Assembly: GCA_022497145.1 (NCBI GenBank)
Contig: MU385966.1
Coordinates: forward strand, 1-64,000
Length of the DNA: 64,000 bases
Source: Rostrohypoxylon terebratum
Lineage: Eukaryota; Ascomycota; Sordariomycetes; Xylariales; Hypoxylaceae
Direction of reading: 5' to 3'
Every line of letters begins with the position of its first letter. Positions within the stretch are counted from its first letter, which is position 1. Shown here piece by piece: positions 46,036 through 59,300 of this stretch. The position numbers and the translations under genes are program-made. The notes below the pieces were generated by a model. That model was not told the origin of the DNA, did no database searches, and saw only the letters and a program-made list of their open reading frames with translations.

Positions 46036-47959
46036 CTAATCGAGAATGGCACTGAAAGCCTTCTTTGCCTTGCCCATGACACCCTTGGCTTCCACCTTCT
46101 CGACGTCGGTGCCATAAAATCTCCGTCCCTCGTCGAGATTGATGGTGTCGAGGTCAACCCACCATCTTCCACGATAGTAAATTCTGGCACCGAGCCATAG
46201 AACAACGATTACGATGACCGATATATAGTTCGCGAAGAAATTCTGTGCGCTTGGCGAATCACCTAGCGGCCAAACTGCGAGGTAGAACTGGACGATAATC
46301 AAGAGAATACACCTGCAAGAAGTTTAGTACCCGATCACTCAAAAGTGTTTGCAACATTACATACATCAGAAGGCCCCACCAAGGTCCATATGGGTAGATC
46401 CAGGACTTCCAGGGAAGCTCTTCGGCTGTGTGACCCTGTCGGGCCCAGGTTGCACGGAATCTGATGTGGGAGAGGCAGATCATGCCCCAGCCGAAGAGGG
46501 TGAACAACGAGGTCAGGTTGGAAAACCAAGTGAATACGTCGGATCCGGATTCGCTAACGTTAAGATACGCGAGACCACCTCCGAGAATGAAGGTCGGCAC
46601 TAGACCATACCAAGGACGGCCCATCCTGTCAGCGTATTGGAACTGCTTCGGAGCCATTTTGAGTTGAGCTAGACCCATTGTCGTGCGGGAGCCACCGTAG
46701 CCCGAAATAGAACCGGTCGAGACAACCGAGATGAGAATTATGGCATTCATAATATGGGCTAAGGCGGGAAGACCTGCATCACGATAGGCAATGACGAAGG
46801 GCGATGCGTTAGTACCCGACTGGCCGAATAGGTTGCGGTTGTGAGGATCGACGTTGATAGTGATCATCAGCGATCCGATCAGGTAGAACAGCGATAGTCG
46901 AACCCAGATTGAAGAAACGGCACGAGGTATAGCCTTCCGCGGGCTAGCCGTCTCGGCAGCGACGAGACCGGAGTTCTCGGATCCGGACATGGCGAAGATG
47001 CAGGTAGGCATCACATTAAGAAAGCCTTTAAATCCGTGCGTGAAGGCCTCCCGATTCCAGTAACGGAAACCCACCGGGCCGTAACCCGCTCCGCCGGCCG
47101 ACATGACAATCATGGAGATGATGACAACGAAGATCCAGCCAAACTTGATCGAGCTAGCAACGACCTCGATCTCGCCGAAAAGGTTTACGGCTCCAACGTT
47201 AATGAGTACGATAACTACGAACCAAATACTGATCCATCCTGCAACAGGAACGGCGCTAGTCCAGAAGTTGATGATGGTGTTGGTAGCTTGTAGTTCGTTC
47301 GCGATCGTAATACTACGTTGTAATGAGAAAGGACTCGTCAGCGACAATATCTCTGATAGGTTGATATGTGATAAAGGCCTAGAACGACTAGAGGGTCTCA
47401 AAGAAAGTGACGTCTTGTATGTGTGAAACTGTGGAGAACGAGGAAAGGGATGGGGATAATGGTGGGATAGTTACTAACCAGTACGAGAACCAATAAGACC
47501 AACCCAGAGCAAAGGCGGCAGCAGGGTCGATAAACTTGCCTATGATTCATCCATGTTAGATCCATGGATGAGATATTCCTAAGCCTCGGAGGTGCTTGAC
47601 AATCTTGACTTACCAGTCCATTGTACGAAAGCAGACGGGAGAGGGTACATGCAGGCCATCTCACCGATGGAGTGACTAACGCACCAAATCATAGATCCGG
47701 CGAGACAGTAACCAAGGAAGATACCTGCAGGACCACCACTCGCAAGCGACGTTCCACTTCCGAGCCATAAACCCATACCGATACTGGAACCGAGCGCAAT
47801 CATAGTCAAGTGACGGGTGCTAAGAGTTCGTCGGAGCGCCGTCTCGGCGCCGTGATCGTCGCGGTACACATGATCAGCCATCTCATTATTCTTCTCGTGA
47901 ATGTTTTCGCCGCTGCCCTGATATGCAGGCGTGCCTGTGGGAGAATCGTTGACCGCCAT
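46036..47959 (-). CDS. Amino-acid permease (APC superfamily), 543 aa
   Basis: Four exons: 47614-47959, 47479-47539, 46365-47312 and 46036-46312, all in phase. It is a plasma-membrane amino-acid importer. The hydrophilic N-terminus (about 55 residues) leads to LSTRHLTMIALGSSIGMGLWLGSG, the hallmark of helix 1 of fungal amino-acid permeases. Then come SIGEMACMYPLPSAFVQW, the exon 2 segment GKFIDPAAAFALGWSYWF, TIANELQAT, FMAMSGSENSG-like FAMSGSENSG, and about twelve membrane helices in total. The C-terminal tail is short and charged. Start: ATG at 47959 has an ACCATGG context. Length is normal. It may serve general nutrition rather than the nearby metabolic genes. Confidence 0.93.
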
Positions 47960-50345
47960 GGTCGATGGTGACGGGTGTGAGGCTAGCACAATTGAAATTG
48001 AAGATGGGAGGTGTGAATATGATAGGTGAAAAAAAGTAAAAGGGGAAAAAGTTTAGAAATGAAAAAAAAAAAAGCTTCTAGAAGTTGGACAAAGATAAAC
48101 GATTGCGAGGCGCGTTCAGCTGTACATATACGTGGGAAGGCGCCTCCTTGGTCCTTCCTGGTAGGCTTATCAACCGTTGCGCAGTCGTGAGTGCCCTGGG
48201 GACGCGGTGTGTAACTGCCAGCCGAGCGTGGCGGGCGTGGCGGGTGTGTCAGCCGCCCAAGGTGGTTGCGACGGTGCAGAGTTGGGCTACCGAGGGAAGT
48301 CACGACGGGAGCATTTGACCCCTTTTTTTTTCGTAGAAGCTGAAAATGTTCAACCAGTTTTGTCTCGTTATTCTACGAACGGTCCGAAAGGAATATCGCT
48401 TAATGCGCATAGGGCTCCAGGGCTGTACATAATTGGTATATTCAAGATTCTAGAGCCTGTTGTAGAGCCTGTTGGAGCTGAATCCTGGAGCTGATAAGAA
48501 AAAGCCAGTAGTATATTGTATATTGTCTCAAACTAAACTGGCCACATACGCAGATGGCAAACATGAACATAAGGGTCTAGCACTTAATACGCACTGCTCT
48601 GTAGAGTTGTTTTTTTTCCACATAGTATTTCAAGATCATGCCGTGCGGAATGGCCGGAAAGTTGTTGTACAACGCGTCTTTTTGGCTGAACACCGGATGC
48701 ATTTACAAAGACATGAGTTTTAGTGGCTTGCCGGAGTTTTTCAGAATATCGATTTCTCACTCTCCAACACATTGTATTATAATGAGCCAATATTTGAAAA
48801 CAAAATCCAAATGTGTTAAGCATCTTGAAAGATGTTGATGTATATCCATGTAACATGCCCACAACTATTGTCTACAATGACATGGGACTTTTACAGCTTT
48901 GACGATAACTTGTACGTGTACAACGCCAACCATTCGTGACACACGACACCGAAGGATTCCAGATATCCTCCAGCTATCAGTGTGAATCCTTCTAGGCGAA
49001 TTGCTTCTGAATGAATCGACTCTGATTGATGGAGCGCTGCTGGGGGCTGGATCTACCATGCAGCCATGCCACCACTTATCACCAGTTCGGAAATCTTGCC
49101 TGGAACGGTTCCACCGGTCGATCTGCCTCGTCCATTCGTCGCACAAAGGCTCACTTCCGCCATAACTATCGAGGTTGCACATTGTACAATGTATCGTTCG
49201 TATTTTCCTAGGACTTGAGCTTACGGGAGTTCTAGACTTCTTCGTTGTCTCGGGAAAAGACGACGGATATTCCGTTGGTTTGCTCGGATTTTGTTTCAGA
49301 GGGAACTTGGAACTTGGAACTCCAAACCCAAACCCAAACCCATATCGCCTTTATCAATGTACTATTGTATCGAAATCTCATCCCGTATGCTGATGTGATG
49401 TGTCATTTCCTATTTGAGAAAGCCACTCCCTTGTACCACCAATCAAGACTCAGGAATCCATAACTTGAGATAAGCTCACAAAGTGGATTCCGGGGTTAGT
49501 ACTGGCTCGGCACCGCTTCTTGGGATTCCCGATGAAAAGGTGAGCATCGTGATAGGTTGGTTTCGTGTTACTTATCGCCCTGCAGACCGTTAAACGTGCT
49601 ACTCGGATCCAGTACCAAGGAACGAAAGGGGGGAGAAGATGCGAGATGACGACGAAAAGGCTACCATGTGGTATAAAACTGTTATCGTCCGGCGATAAAA
49701 TATATTGTCTTCGTTCTATTGGATTATGTCGAAAGGACCACAGTCGTGTTTTTACCATGTATGATTTTATGAAATGGATATGAAACATTTATGCATTTGC
49801 ATATTTCCAGTGGTTCGGGCTGAAAGATCGTAGGATCGGCTCTTTACTGATTTCGTATTAGTTCTGTCGGACATGTGGATACCTATGGTATCCATACTAA
49901 AAAGGAGACGATGTTAATGCTTTACGGAATGCTTCCGTATATATAAAAGCGTACTTAATTTTCATTACGCGTTGATTTAACTTCGCTTCAGGTTTTCGTC
50001 TCTACAAAGTCCACGACCTTTCCTTCTAGATGTCGAAAGCCGGACAGATATTACACGACCATGGCTAAAGTGGAAGGCGAATGTCGGCGAGTGCTATTAG
50101 CTCCTTGGTATGGAGACTATGGAGTAAGATTCACCAACGACATCGTCGAATAGATGCACGGGCATGTTTCGCGTCCTGATTCGCGCAGGGATGGCTTAGA
50201 TGGCTTTTGAACGAAATCCCGGAGAGACTGCAACATTGAACTGAGATATTTGTTTGTTCGCGACTACTTTAAAGACGATGGGTATGCGTCAATTCTCTCA
50301 TTCCGCGCTCCCTTGCGTTGGAATGACTAGCTCCGTCCTGTCAAA
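47960..50345. other. Intergenic, about 2.4 kb, no gene seen
   Basis: Upstream region of the divergently transcribed permease and phytase-like genes. Short pyrimidine and poly-A tracts lie near 48060. Short open frames such as 48584-48862 lack motifs. A CCAAACC-type short repeat is at 49321-49341. No RNA gene recognised. Confidence 0.5.
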
Positions 50346-52642
50346 ATGAGGCCCTTCAGTTTGTTTGCAGTTTCGGTTGCTGCGGGCGCTACCACAGCCG
50401 CTGCCGCTGCATTGGAAGTCGACTTGCCGATTTCAGCAAAATCAGACGAAGTCGATTCCGGTTTCACAGCCGTTGTTTACGATTCTACGCATCCTCTTCT
50501 GGTCGGCAATGACGGCGGGGCCAGCACGGGCGGCTTTCGCACGTTTGATCTGAATAGCGAGACCAATTTGACAGAGACGAGTCACGAGACACCGGGACGA
50601 ACCAAACTTGTGACGACCGTGTATGATATCGGTGGAAAGGACCTCATTATTACTATCGCTCAGCCGGACTCGTATTTTCGCCTCTACGACTCGAGTACCG
50701 CTGAACAGGTTGGCGAGCCTCTCGCGCATACCTTGGGTGATTGGTCAGCGCTCTGCGCATGGAAGAGCCAAACCAGCGGAGAGCAGTATCTATACTTGTT
50801 CGGCAAGAGCCAAGCTGTACAGTTTCTTATGAGAGCTCTCAATCGCTCTTATGAACTTGTCGAGATACAAACTTTTGATACTGTTGTCGAAGCTGAAGAT
50901 TGCGCTGTGTCTCTGTCTGCGCAGTCCGTTTACTTCACGACTAAGGGTAAATCAACTGTCTACGTATTTCCGGCAACAGAATCGACCACGGCGCCTGAAA
51001 TAAGCGTCTTAGGAGATACTGACGATGATGTGACTGGACTTACCGCATATCTCGGTACTAGTTATGACTATCTCTTGGTTGCTCAGGACGATGTTGTAGC
51101 GGTCTACAACACATCATTCACATTGCTGGGTTCCGTTACGGTTACCGGGAATGAAGGCATTGAACTCAAGGGCCTCAGTGTCTACCAAGCGCCTACAGCG
51201 AAGTACCCGGTCGGCGCACTCGCTTACGCAATTGATTCGGACTCTGGCAAAGCATTCGCCATCAGTTCTCTGGAATCTGTATTTAATGATCTGGGCCTAG
51301 ATTTAAATACCGTTTACGATCCTCGTAAGAAGTCGCTCAACATCTCCACCCTTATTCGCTCCGACTGCAATTTCAATGGCTTTTCCCAAAAAAGCAATGG
51401 TACTAGATGTGCTAGCTCATGCTCATGTTTCGCGGGATTTACCGGGACCCTTTGCGAGGCCTTTACCTGCCGCAACAACTGCTCAGCTCATGGTAAATGT
51501 GTTGGCGCAAATGTGTGCGCGTGCGACGAGGGATGGGGCGGTCTCTACTGCGCTTTCAAGGTGGTTGAGCCTGCCATCGAAACTGAGGCATACGGTGGTG
51601 ACGGTGATGACCCCGCGATTTGGATCTCACCAGGCAACGTATCCGAATCGCGTATCATCACGACGACTAAATCCGAAGATGGCTCTGGGCTAGGCGTATT
51701 CGACCTGAGCGGTAACATGCTTCAGGTCATGTATGCTGGGGAGCCGGATAACGTAGATGTGATATACGGGTTTCAAGCTGGAAATAGAACCATTGACCTG
51801 GCTTACGCTGCTTGCCGAACGGACAATACCCTATGGTACGTTGTATTGGATTTTCATCCTGTATCATTAAGCTAACTGTCTTCAGTCTCTTCGAAATCGC
51901 CTCCAATGGAACATTACAGAATATAGCTGGAGGCTCTCAGCCCACTAAAGACGACTACAAGGTGTATGGTAGTTGTGTATACCGCTCGCAAAAGACTGGC
52001 AAGCAGTATCTCTTCGTCAACGCCAAGACTGCGGAATATCTCCAATATCAGCTATCATGGGCCGACGGCGCGCTGCAGACTTCTTTCGTGCGCAACTTTA
52101 CCGGCGGTTCGGGAGGTCAGGTTGAGGGATGTGTGGCAGATGAACCGAACGGATGGGTCTTCATCAGCGAGGAGCCACATGCTCTCTGGCGCTATGGCGC
52201 GGAACCTGATGATGAATCCACCAGCGGTTTCCTAATTGACGAGGTTGGCAGCGGAAAGATGTATGCTGATAACGAAGGCGTGACTCTAGTCGAAGGCCCT
52301 ACGGCCGATCAAGGGTTCATTATCGTCAGTCAGCAAGGCGTAAGTGCGTACAACGTGTATCGTCGCGCAGCTCCTCATGAGTACGTCGAGACATTCACAA
52401 TTCACGAAAATAATGCGAAGGGTATCGATGCTGTCACGAACACGGATGGTCTTGCTGCGGTCGGCGCATCCTTGGGAAGCCGATTCCCTAACGGATTGGT
52501 GGTCGTTCACGACGATGCCAACCAATTACCCGAAGGAGGCACTAGCGGTAAGGCAAGCTTCAAGCTGGTGGATCTCAAAGATGTTCTGGGCGATGCTTTG
52601 ATGGCCGATGTCGACCTGAATTGGAATCCCAGAGCTTCGTAA
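50346..52642 (+). CDS. Secreted phytase-like beta-propeller protein with EGF-like domain, 748 aa
   Basis: Two exons, 50346-51835 and 51886-52642; the 50-nt intron has a GCTAAC branch site. Residues 1-22 form a signal peptide (hydrophobic, Ala-rich). Two related phytase-like propeller halves follow: the first at about 25-340, the second from about 415 with GGDGDDPAIWISPGN, GLGVFDLSGNMLQ, IYGFQ and NEGVTLVEG, the calcium- and phosphate-binding segments of beta-propeller phytases. Between them is a Cys-rich EGF-like module (CSCFAGFTGTLC, CRNNCSAHGKC, CACDEGWGGLYC). Such fungal 3-phytase-like proteins hydrolyse phytate or related phosphate esters outside the cell. The first half may be inactive because it lacks the clear DDPAIW motif. 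Several N-glycosylation sites are visible. Confidence 0.88.
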
Positions 52643-53350
52643 TAGTGTACCTCCTAAAGCCTTTGCGCACGTAACACGTCTTGTAATTGTTGGCGGGTAA
52701 CTGATGTATATACAAAATAGCCTTGACTTCTGTCTATAATTCCGGCATGGCCGCTTAAATGCGATGACATAAACGTTTGTACTCGCCAGTGATTTGACAG
52801 GTTATTGAAGCGATTGCCGATACAGACCAACGGGGGTAGCCTGCACGGAGATAGCAGCGGAAAGACAGCACGGCGCCCAATCAAGATTGCATGGCAAAGA
52901 CGATTCACATTCATCATAGGAATAGCGGAACGATTGTAAGATAGAGACAGTCTATGAATAAGCAGCAAAAAGTACCTATACTAAGGGAAAACAAAAAATA
53001 TTATCATCCTGGTGGCGTAAACCAGCATCCAACGACAGCAAAACAACCAAAACAGCTTCAGATGGGGGTAACTTGTGTACAATATATAAGATGAATCTAG
53101 ATGTTGTTGCCAAACAGCCCGGGTTTATATCTCATCTAGACCATATTTGAAAGTGTGTTAATGTAAGGTAAAAAAAGTAGAGGAAGACAACACCGGACCC
53201 GGGGGAAAGGTTGTAAGGAGGTTAAAAAAATAAAACCAAAAAAAGTAGGAAGCGAATCCTCATTCATGCCATGTCATTCTAATCGTCGCATTCCATTCCA
53301 TCCCCAATGTGCAAACCTTCTCCCCTAACATTCGATAGGCGCTGACATGC
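52643..53350. other. Convergent intergenic region
   Basis: 3' flanks of the phytase-like gene and the PKS gene. It contains A-rich tracts at 53170-53245. No gene seen. Confidence 0.5.
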
Positions 53351-56300
53351 CTATGAGAAGTTGACTAACTTGCTCTTGACACAGACGGCCTTCGACAGTG
53401 TCTGGATCGACCCGCTGGAAAGTAGTTCGAGCACTTGTAAAGTGGCCTCGAACTCGCGGGTAATAAAGTTTCGGATCTCGATCGCGACGAGCGAGTCGAG
53501 AGGGTAGTGGGAGAGTGAGCGCGTGACGTCGAGATCTTCTATTTCCATCATCATGACGGCAGCGAGCTTGTGTACAAGACCGTCGCAGACCACAGCCTCA
53601 GCCTCCTCGAGAGTCTTAGCTGCCTTGACGGCGGCATTGTAAGAGATGGCCTTAGCAATTCCGTTGGATGCGGCGTCGGCGGCAGCAGCGGCCTCCATGG
53701 CTTCGCGCAGATGCTTGCTCTTGGCGTCGGAGGTCCAGAAGGGTTGTTGGGAGGGAGTGATGCGCATGCCGGTGATGGTGTGGTTATTGCAGACGGTAGC
53801 GAGTTTTCCTGAAATAGCAGCGCCGAGGAGGGCGAGCACTTCAGCTTCGCAGATGGTGTCGCTTCCCAAGTTCTTGGCGACTTCGGCGGCCTTCTCAAGG
53901 TCCTCGGCAAGATAACCAGAGTCGGAGATGGCTGTAAGGTCGAGGGAAGAGGCGGGGAGACCTTGTGCGAGTCGGAATTGCACAAAGGCGTTGAGGAAGC
54001 AGTTGGCAGCAGCGTAAGCGGCTTGACCTCTGTTTCCAACAGCACCAGCGACGGAGGAAATAGCGACGAAGAAATCGAGAGGGGTGTCAGAGAGGGCGTT
54101 GTGGAAGTTCCAGGCACCGTTGACCTTGGACTCGATGACCTTAGTGTATTGCTCGTACTTCATCTTCTCAAATAAGACATCCTATTTCAGGTTAGTTATG
54201 ATGTATAGACAATTGGTTAGGGGAAGCGATGATGAACTTACGTCGAGAACCATAGCACCATGGACGACACCACGGACAGGGGGTAGACCTTGCAGACCGT
54301 TCTTAACGAGGTCTTCAACGGACGAAGCGCTAGCTACATCCGCGCGGCGAACAACTATCTCAGCGCCAACTTCAGCAGCTTCATCGACAAGGTCCTTGAC
54401 CTTGCCAGTTACACTACCACTTCGAGAAACAAGCACTAGATGTCGCCCACCTCGGCTGACCATCCATCGAGCCATGCTGCGACCAAGACCACCTGTACCA
54501 CCGATGAGGATGTATGTAGCATCAGCCTTGAGGAGCTGAGCAGGCTTCTTCGGTGGTGTTGCCTTGACGATGTCGTGTGCGTGAGGAACAACGACAAGCT
54601 TGCCATGTGCCTTGGCACTCTGGAGCGTCTTGAACGCAGATTCGACCTCGGATATGGGGAAGACAGTGACAGGGGAGACGGGTCGAATCTTGTTGTATCG
54701 CATCAGCTTGGCGACATCGGAAAGGAGCCTCTGGAGTAGCTTCGGCCTTTCGGCAGCGATAGCCATGATATCTACAGTCATGAAACTGGCGTTGTGCTCG
54801 AATTGAGTCATCTCAAGTCTCGTGCTGCTGTTGGAATCCCGGGCGCCGATGTCAATCAGGCGGCCAAACTTGTTCAGGCTGTTCCAGCTTTCCCGTAGTC
54901 CATCGCCAGTCAGGCAGTTGAGTACTACATCAACACCTAGGTTGTTGGTGGCTTGTCGGACAGCATTGCCAAAGGATAGGTTTCGGCTGTAGAAGATGTG
55001 GTCCTCGGGTATTCCGTACTCCTTGATTAAGAATTCCTTCTTCTCTGGGCTTCCGACAGTGGCGAAGACCTTCGCACCGACCATCTGGGCAAGGGAGATA
55101 GCAGCTTGCCCGACAGCACCGGCAGCAGCGTGGATGAGGACAGTCTCATCCTCACTTAGTCGGCCGAGCTCAATTAGAGAGTAATAGGCAGTGGTGTATG
55201 CTAAGGGGAGTGTTGCACCATCCTCGAATTGCATGTCTCGAGGGAGCTTGAATGCGAAAGTGGCTTTGGTGCGCGTAGATGTAGCGAAGGCGCCCTTAGT
55301 GATAGCTGCAACACGGTCACCGACGGAGATGTTCTTAACATCCTTGCCCACAGCGGTAACGATACCACTAGCTTCAACACCAAAGTCGTGCGTTGCCAAC
55401 TTACCCTGAGCGGCTGTGAGGTCTCTGTGATTAACAGCGACGGCGTGAACCTTGATCTCGATGTCCTCCTCATTGAGCGGGGTTTCTGTGGCTACGTCGT
55501 CGACGAAGTGGAGAGTGTCGAGAGCACCAGCATCTCCTATAGCCATCTTGAGTTGTCGGTCAGTCTCACCAAAGGGAGTAGGTTGCTGAGCGGAAGGCTT
55601 GGTCTCCCGGTGAACGATCTCATTCATGACAGGGTCATTAATGATCCGTGGGGTATAGAAAGCACCATCCCTCTCTTGGAACTCGAGCTCACCATTCAAG
55701 GCGCTGCTCTTACCAAAGACCGAAGTAAATACCTTGAGGATAGCCTCCGAGACCTGCTCGGTAGAAAGTTGGTTACGTCCGTCCAAGTCTAACGTGGCGA
55801 AAGGTAGTAGAGTCTCAGATCGGATTGTTCGACTCATACCAAGCATCATGTTGAGGTCTGGTGACGTCGGATTATCATACGCGCCCCGAACAACCCAAAG
55901 GGCACCCTCCACAGTGGTAAGCATCTTTTGGAGAGCCTCAAACTCATTTGCCTTGAGTTGAGACAGAAGCGGCTTGTCAATCTCGGACAAGGAGATGAGA
56001 AGCTTGCCCTCAGCTTTAGCATCGAGGAGACTGCTCGTGCCCGGAAGCTTGCCAGTCAAGCGTTGTAGGGCCTCAGCTAAGCTGAAAGCCACTTGACTCT
56101 GTAAAGAACCCTCTCCGTATACAATCTCAATGTCGGTTTCCGGGAGCTTGAGCTCATCAACGGGGACCCATTCCGAGGAGGAACTGTCAGAGTCGACGGA
56201 AACAGGGTCTAAGATGGGTTCCCAGTCGAGCTTATAGCAAAGCTCACGGTGGGCCTCTTCAGTCTGGGTATCACGGTCTAGTATGGGGGCGATAGTGAGG

Positions 56301-59300
56301 TCATCAACCTTGATGAGGGCCTCGGAGATGTTGGCTGCCGAGGTAGCAAACATCGAAAGCTTGGTGGGTCTAGGGCTATCGGATGGGAGAGAGCCGAGGC
56401 AGTAAGCCCGGTAGGTTTGGGTGGAGTCTTCGTTGATCTCAACGATGTTCTTAGAGATAGATATGCTTGATACCGATGATGGCAGATAGATGGTATCTGG
56501 TGATTCCTTACCAACACTAGCGATAGGCCAGTACATAGAGATGAGGGATTCGAGGAATGAGGGCTGGATGACGGTGTTTGTGACATAGTGGTTGGGCATC
56601 TCCTTCGCGATGTCGGGGACAAGCAGGTCAGCTTGAGAGCAGGTGGCGGAAGCTTTGCAGTTGGTAACTCCTTGGAAGGTCGGGCCGTAAGCGACACCGA
56701 CCTCAGACAAGTCATCATATAGTTTGTCCATAGCAACAGGAGAGGATGCAGCATTGCTAATGTCAGCAATGGTGGATTGTAATTGGATGCGCGACGCAAG
56801 TCTCTGCCTAGCATCGTCGACACCATTGGACTCATACGCTACAACAGCGATTAAGCCCTTGCAGTGCTCCTTCCATCCCTTGCTCCTCGTCCACGAGCAG
56901 ATACGGAACTCATCCCATATTTCTGAAGAGATCAGGACACCTTCTTGGTGGGGCCTGAGAGTGGTCGTCATCTCGACGTCTTCATCGGGGATGACGAGAG
57001 GGGCGATGACGGATACATCACGAAGCTCGAACTTGTCAAAGTTGACATTGGCGGATACTGCTCGCTGGGCGGCGGCTTCAACAGCCATGGAGACAAATCC
57101 GGACATGGGGAAAATGGTTAGAGATTGTATCCTGTGGTGCTGTAACCAAGGCAGGTCGTCTAATCGAACAATATTCCTCCATGTGGGTTCTAGGTCATTG
57201 GAGAAGTTGGCAAGGGTACCAAGTATATCATTACGCGGGGCAGTCCTGTTCTTGTGCATTTGAGTCATGCGAGACTCGTGCCAGTACTTAGACGAGTAGT
57301 TCCATGGGTAGCGTGGTAAGTCGTTCAAAAGCATTGGCGCTTTGCTCTCCTTAGGGAAGTTGACGGCTTCAAAGTTGACGGCAGCACCCTTGGCAAAGAG
57401 TGTGGCTGCAACCTCTAAGGCAGTGGAGACAGCATCCTTCTTACGTGCAAGAGCGGAAACATATGGGATCTTGGCCGCATCACCTCCAACGGTCTTAAGG
57501 ATCTGCTTTAGAGGTCCTTGGAGAGCAGAGTGAGGTCCGAGTTCGACTAGCATGTTGACACCAGTCCTGTGTTCTTCCGTAGGCTCAAGCATGCTCTGGA
57601 CGGCTTCGTTGAACTTGACAGGGCAGGTAAGGTTCTGGACCCAGTAGGTTGGTTCGAGCTCGCTGCCATCGAGACGTTTGCCGAGTAAGGAGGAGTGGAA
57701 TTTAACATCTGTGGAAATAGGTCCTTCAAGTTGGTCGATAGATGCGTGGTATTCCTTCGCAAGGAGGTTCATGTGGTGGGAATGGTAGGCTGTGTCGACG
57801 AAAAGTTTCCTGTTGAACAGTTGCTTCTCCTCAACGATCCTCTTCAACTCGTCAATGCCAGCCTCGTCACCTGATATGGTGAGACTACTCGGACTGTTAT
57901 AGCAGGCAATCTTGACTTCTCCCTCCTTGAGTTCAGCGAGCAGGGGCTCGAACTCCTCCTTGCTGCCACCCACTGCCATCATGGAACCCTTCAGGTCGGG
58001 GTACTTCTCCTTCAGTACAGGGATGAGGCGACCTCGGTGGTAACCGATAGATACACAGGCCTCGAATGTGAGGATGCCGGCAGCGTAGGCAGCACCAATC
58101 TCTCCACTCGAGTGACCAGCCACTGCCGTAGGTGTAATGCCCCATGATCGGAAAAGGTCCACCAAAGCTAACTGAATCGCTGTGCAAGCAGGTTGGCTGA
58201 TGTGAGCTGCACCGACATTCGAAGTCTTCTCATCTTTGCTCAGTTCCTCGACCAAGGACCAAGGGGCACCGAGAGCCTTTAAGCACTCATCCGCGTAGTC
58301 GATGGCGTGGGAGAAGACAGGGTATTGCTCATAGAGCTCACGTCCCATACCATACCACTGAGCACCCTGTCCAGTGAAGATGAAACCAATCCTCAATGGG
58401 TCAACCTCCTTGCCAGGGGAGTATTGTTGACTGTTGATGGCATCGATTAAGTCGAAGGACCTCAGGGCAGGGATAGCCACTCTCCACTGGAGGTGAGATC
58501 GACGTTGACCCAGAGTGTAGGCTACATTAGCCATCAAGTCCTTTTGGAACATCTCAGGCCTTTGCTCCAGGTAAATGACTAGTGCCTTCAATACACCTTC
58601 TAATGTGTTCTTGTCATTCGCCGTGATAGCGAAGAGCTTCCGTCCCGGGTTGTCGTCCTTAAGGTCGGCATCGTCCTTAGCACCTCGCGTCATGAATGGA
58701 ACCTTCTCAAGGACTACATGAGCGTTGGTACCACCAAACCCAAAGTTGTTGACACTTAGGTACTTCTTGTTGCGCGGCCAAGGCCGTTGGCTGACAGGTA
58801 CCTTCAAGTTCCATTTCTTCCATGGTATCTTCTCATTGGGGTATTTGAAATCGTAGTTTGGCAAAATGAAACCTCGTTCCAACATTAAAGCAGACTTAAT
58901 AACTGCCACAATACCAGATGCCCCTTCGAGATGGCCGATGTTAGATTTAACCTTTTTCGTACATATACGTTAGTCATGGTCGCCGTCATATCTGACGATA
59001 GAGCACATCAATGGATACGAGACTTACGGATCCAATGTAGAGAGGGTCACGTGGTGACCTGTTTTTTCCCAATACATTGTAGATGGCTGTAGCTTCGATC
59101 GGGTCTCCAACCCGTGTGCCTGTTCCGTGCGCTTCTACAAAGCCACAGTCGGAAGGGTTCAGTCCCGCATTGGTATAAACCTGACGCATTAATGTTTCTG
59201 TGGGCATGGGGTTAGCTGACTGGTTGTCTTACTTCTGGGCTTTTCCCGGAGAATTCATCTTACCCTGCGCATCGCCGGAAGGCATGGTAATACCAGGCGT

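Noticed and set aside
53551..54117. 188-residue minus-strand frame in the PKS 3' exon
   Set aside because: Alternate frame of the KR-ACP region, Ser/Pro/Leu-rich shadow.
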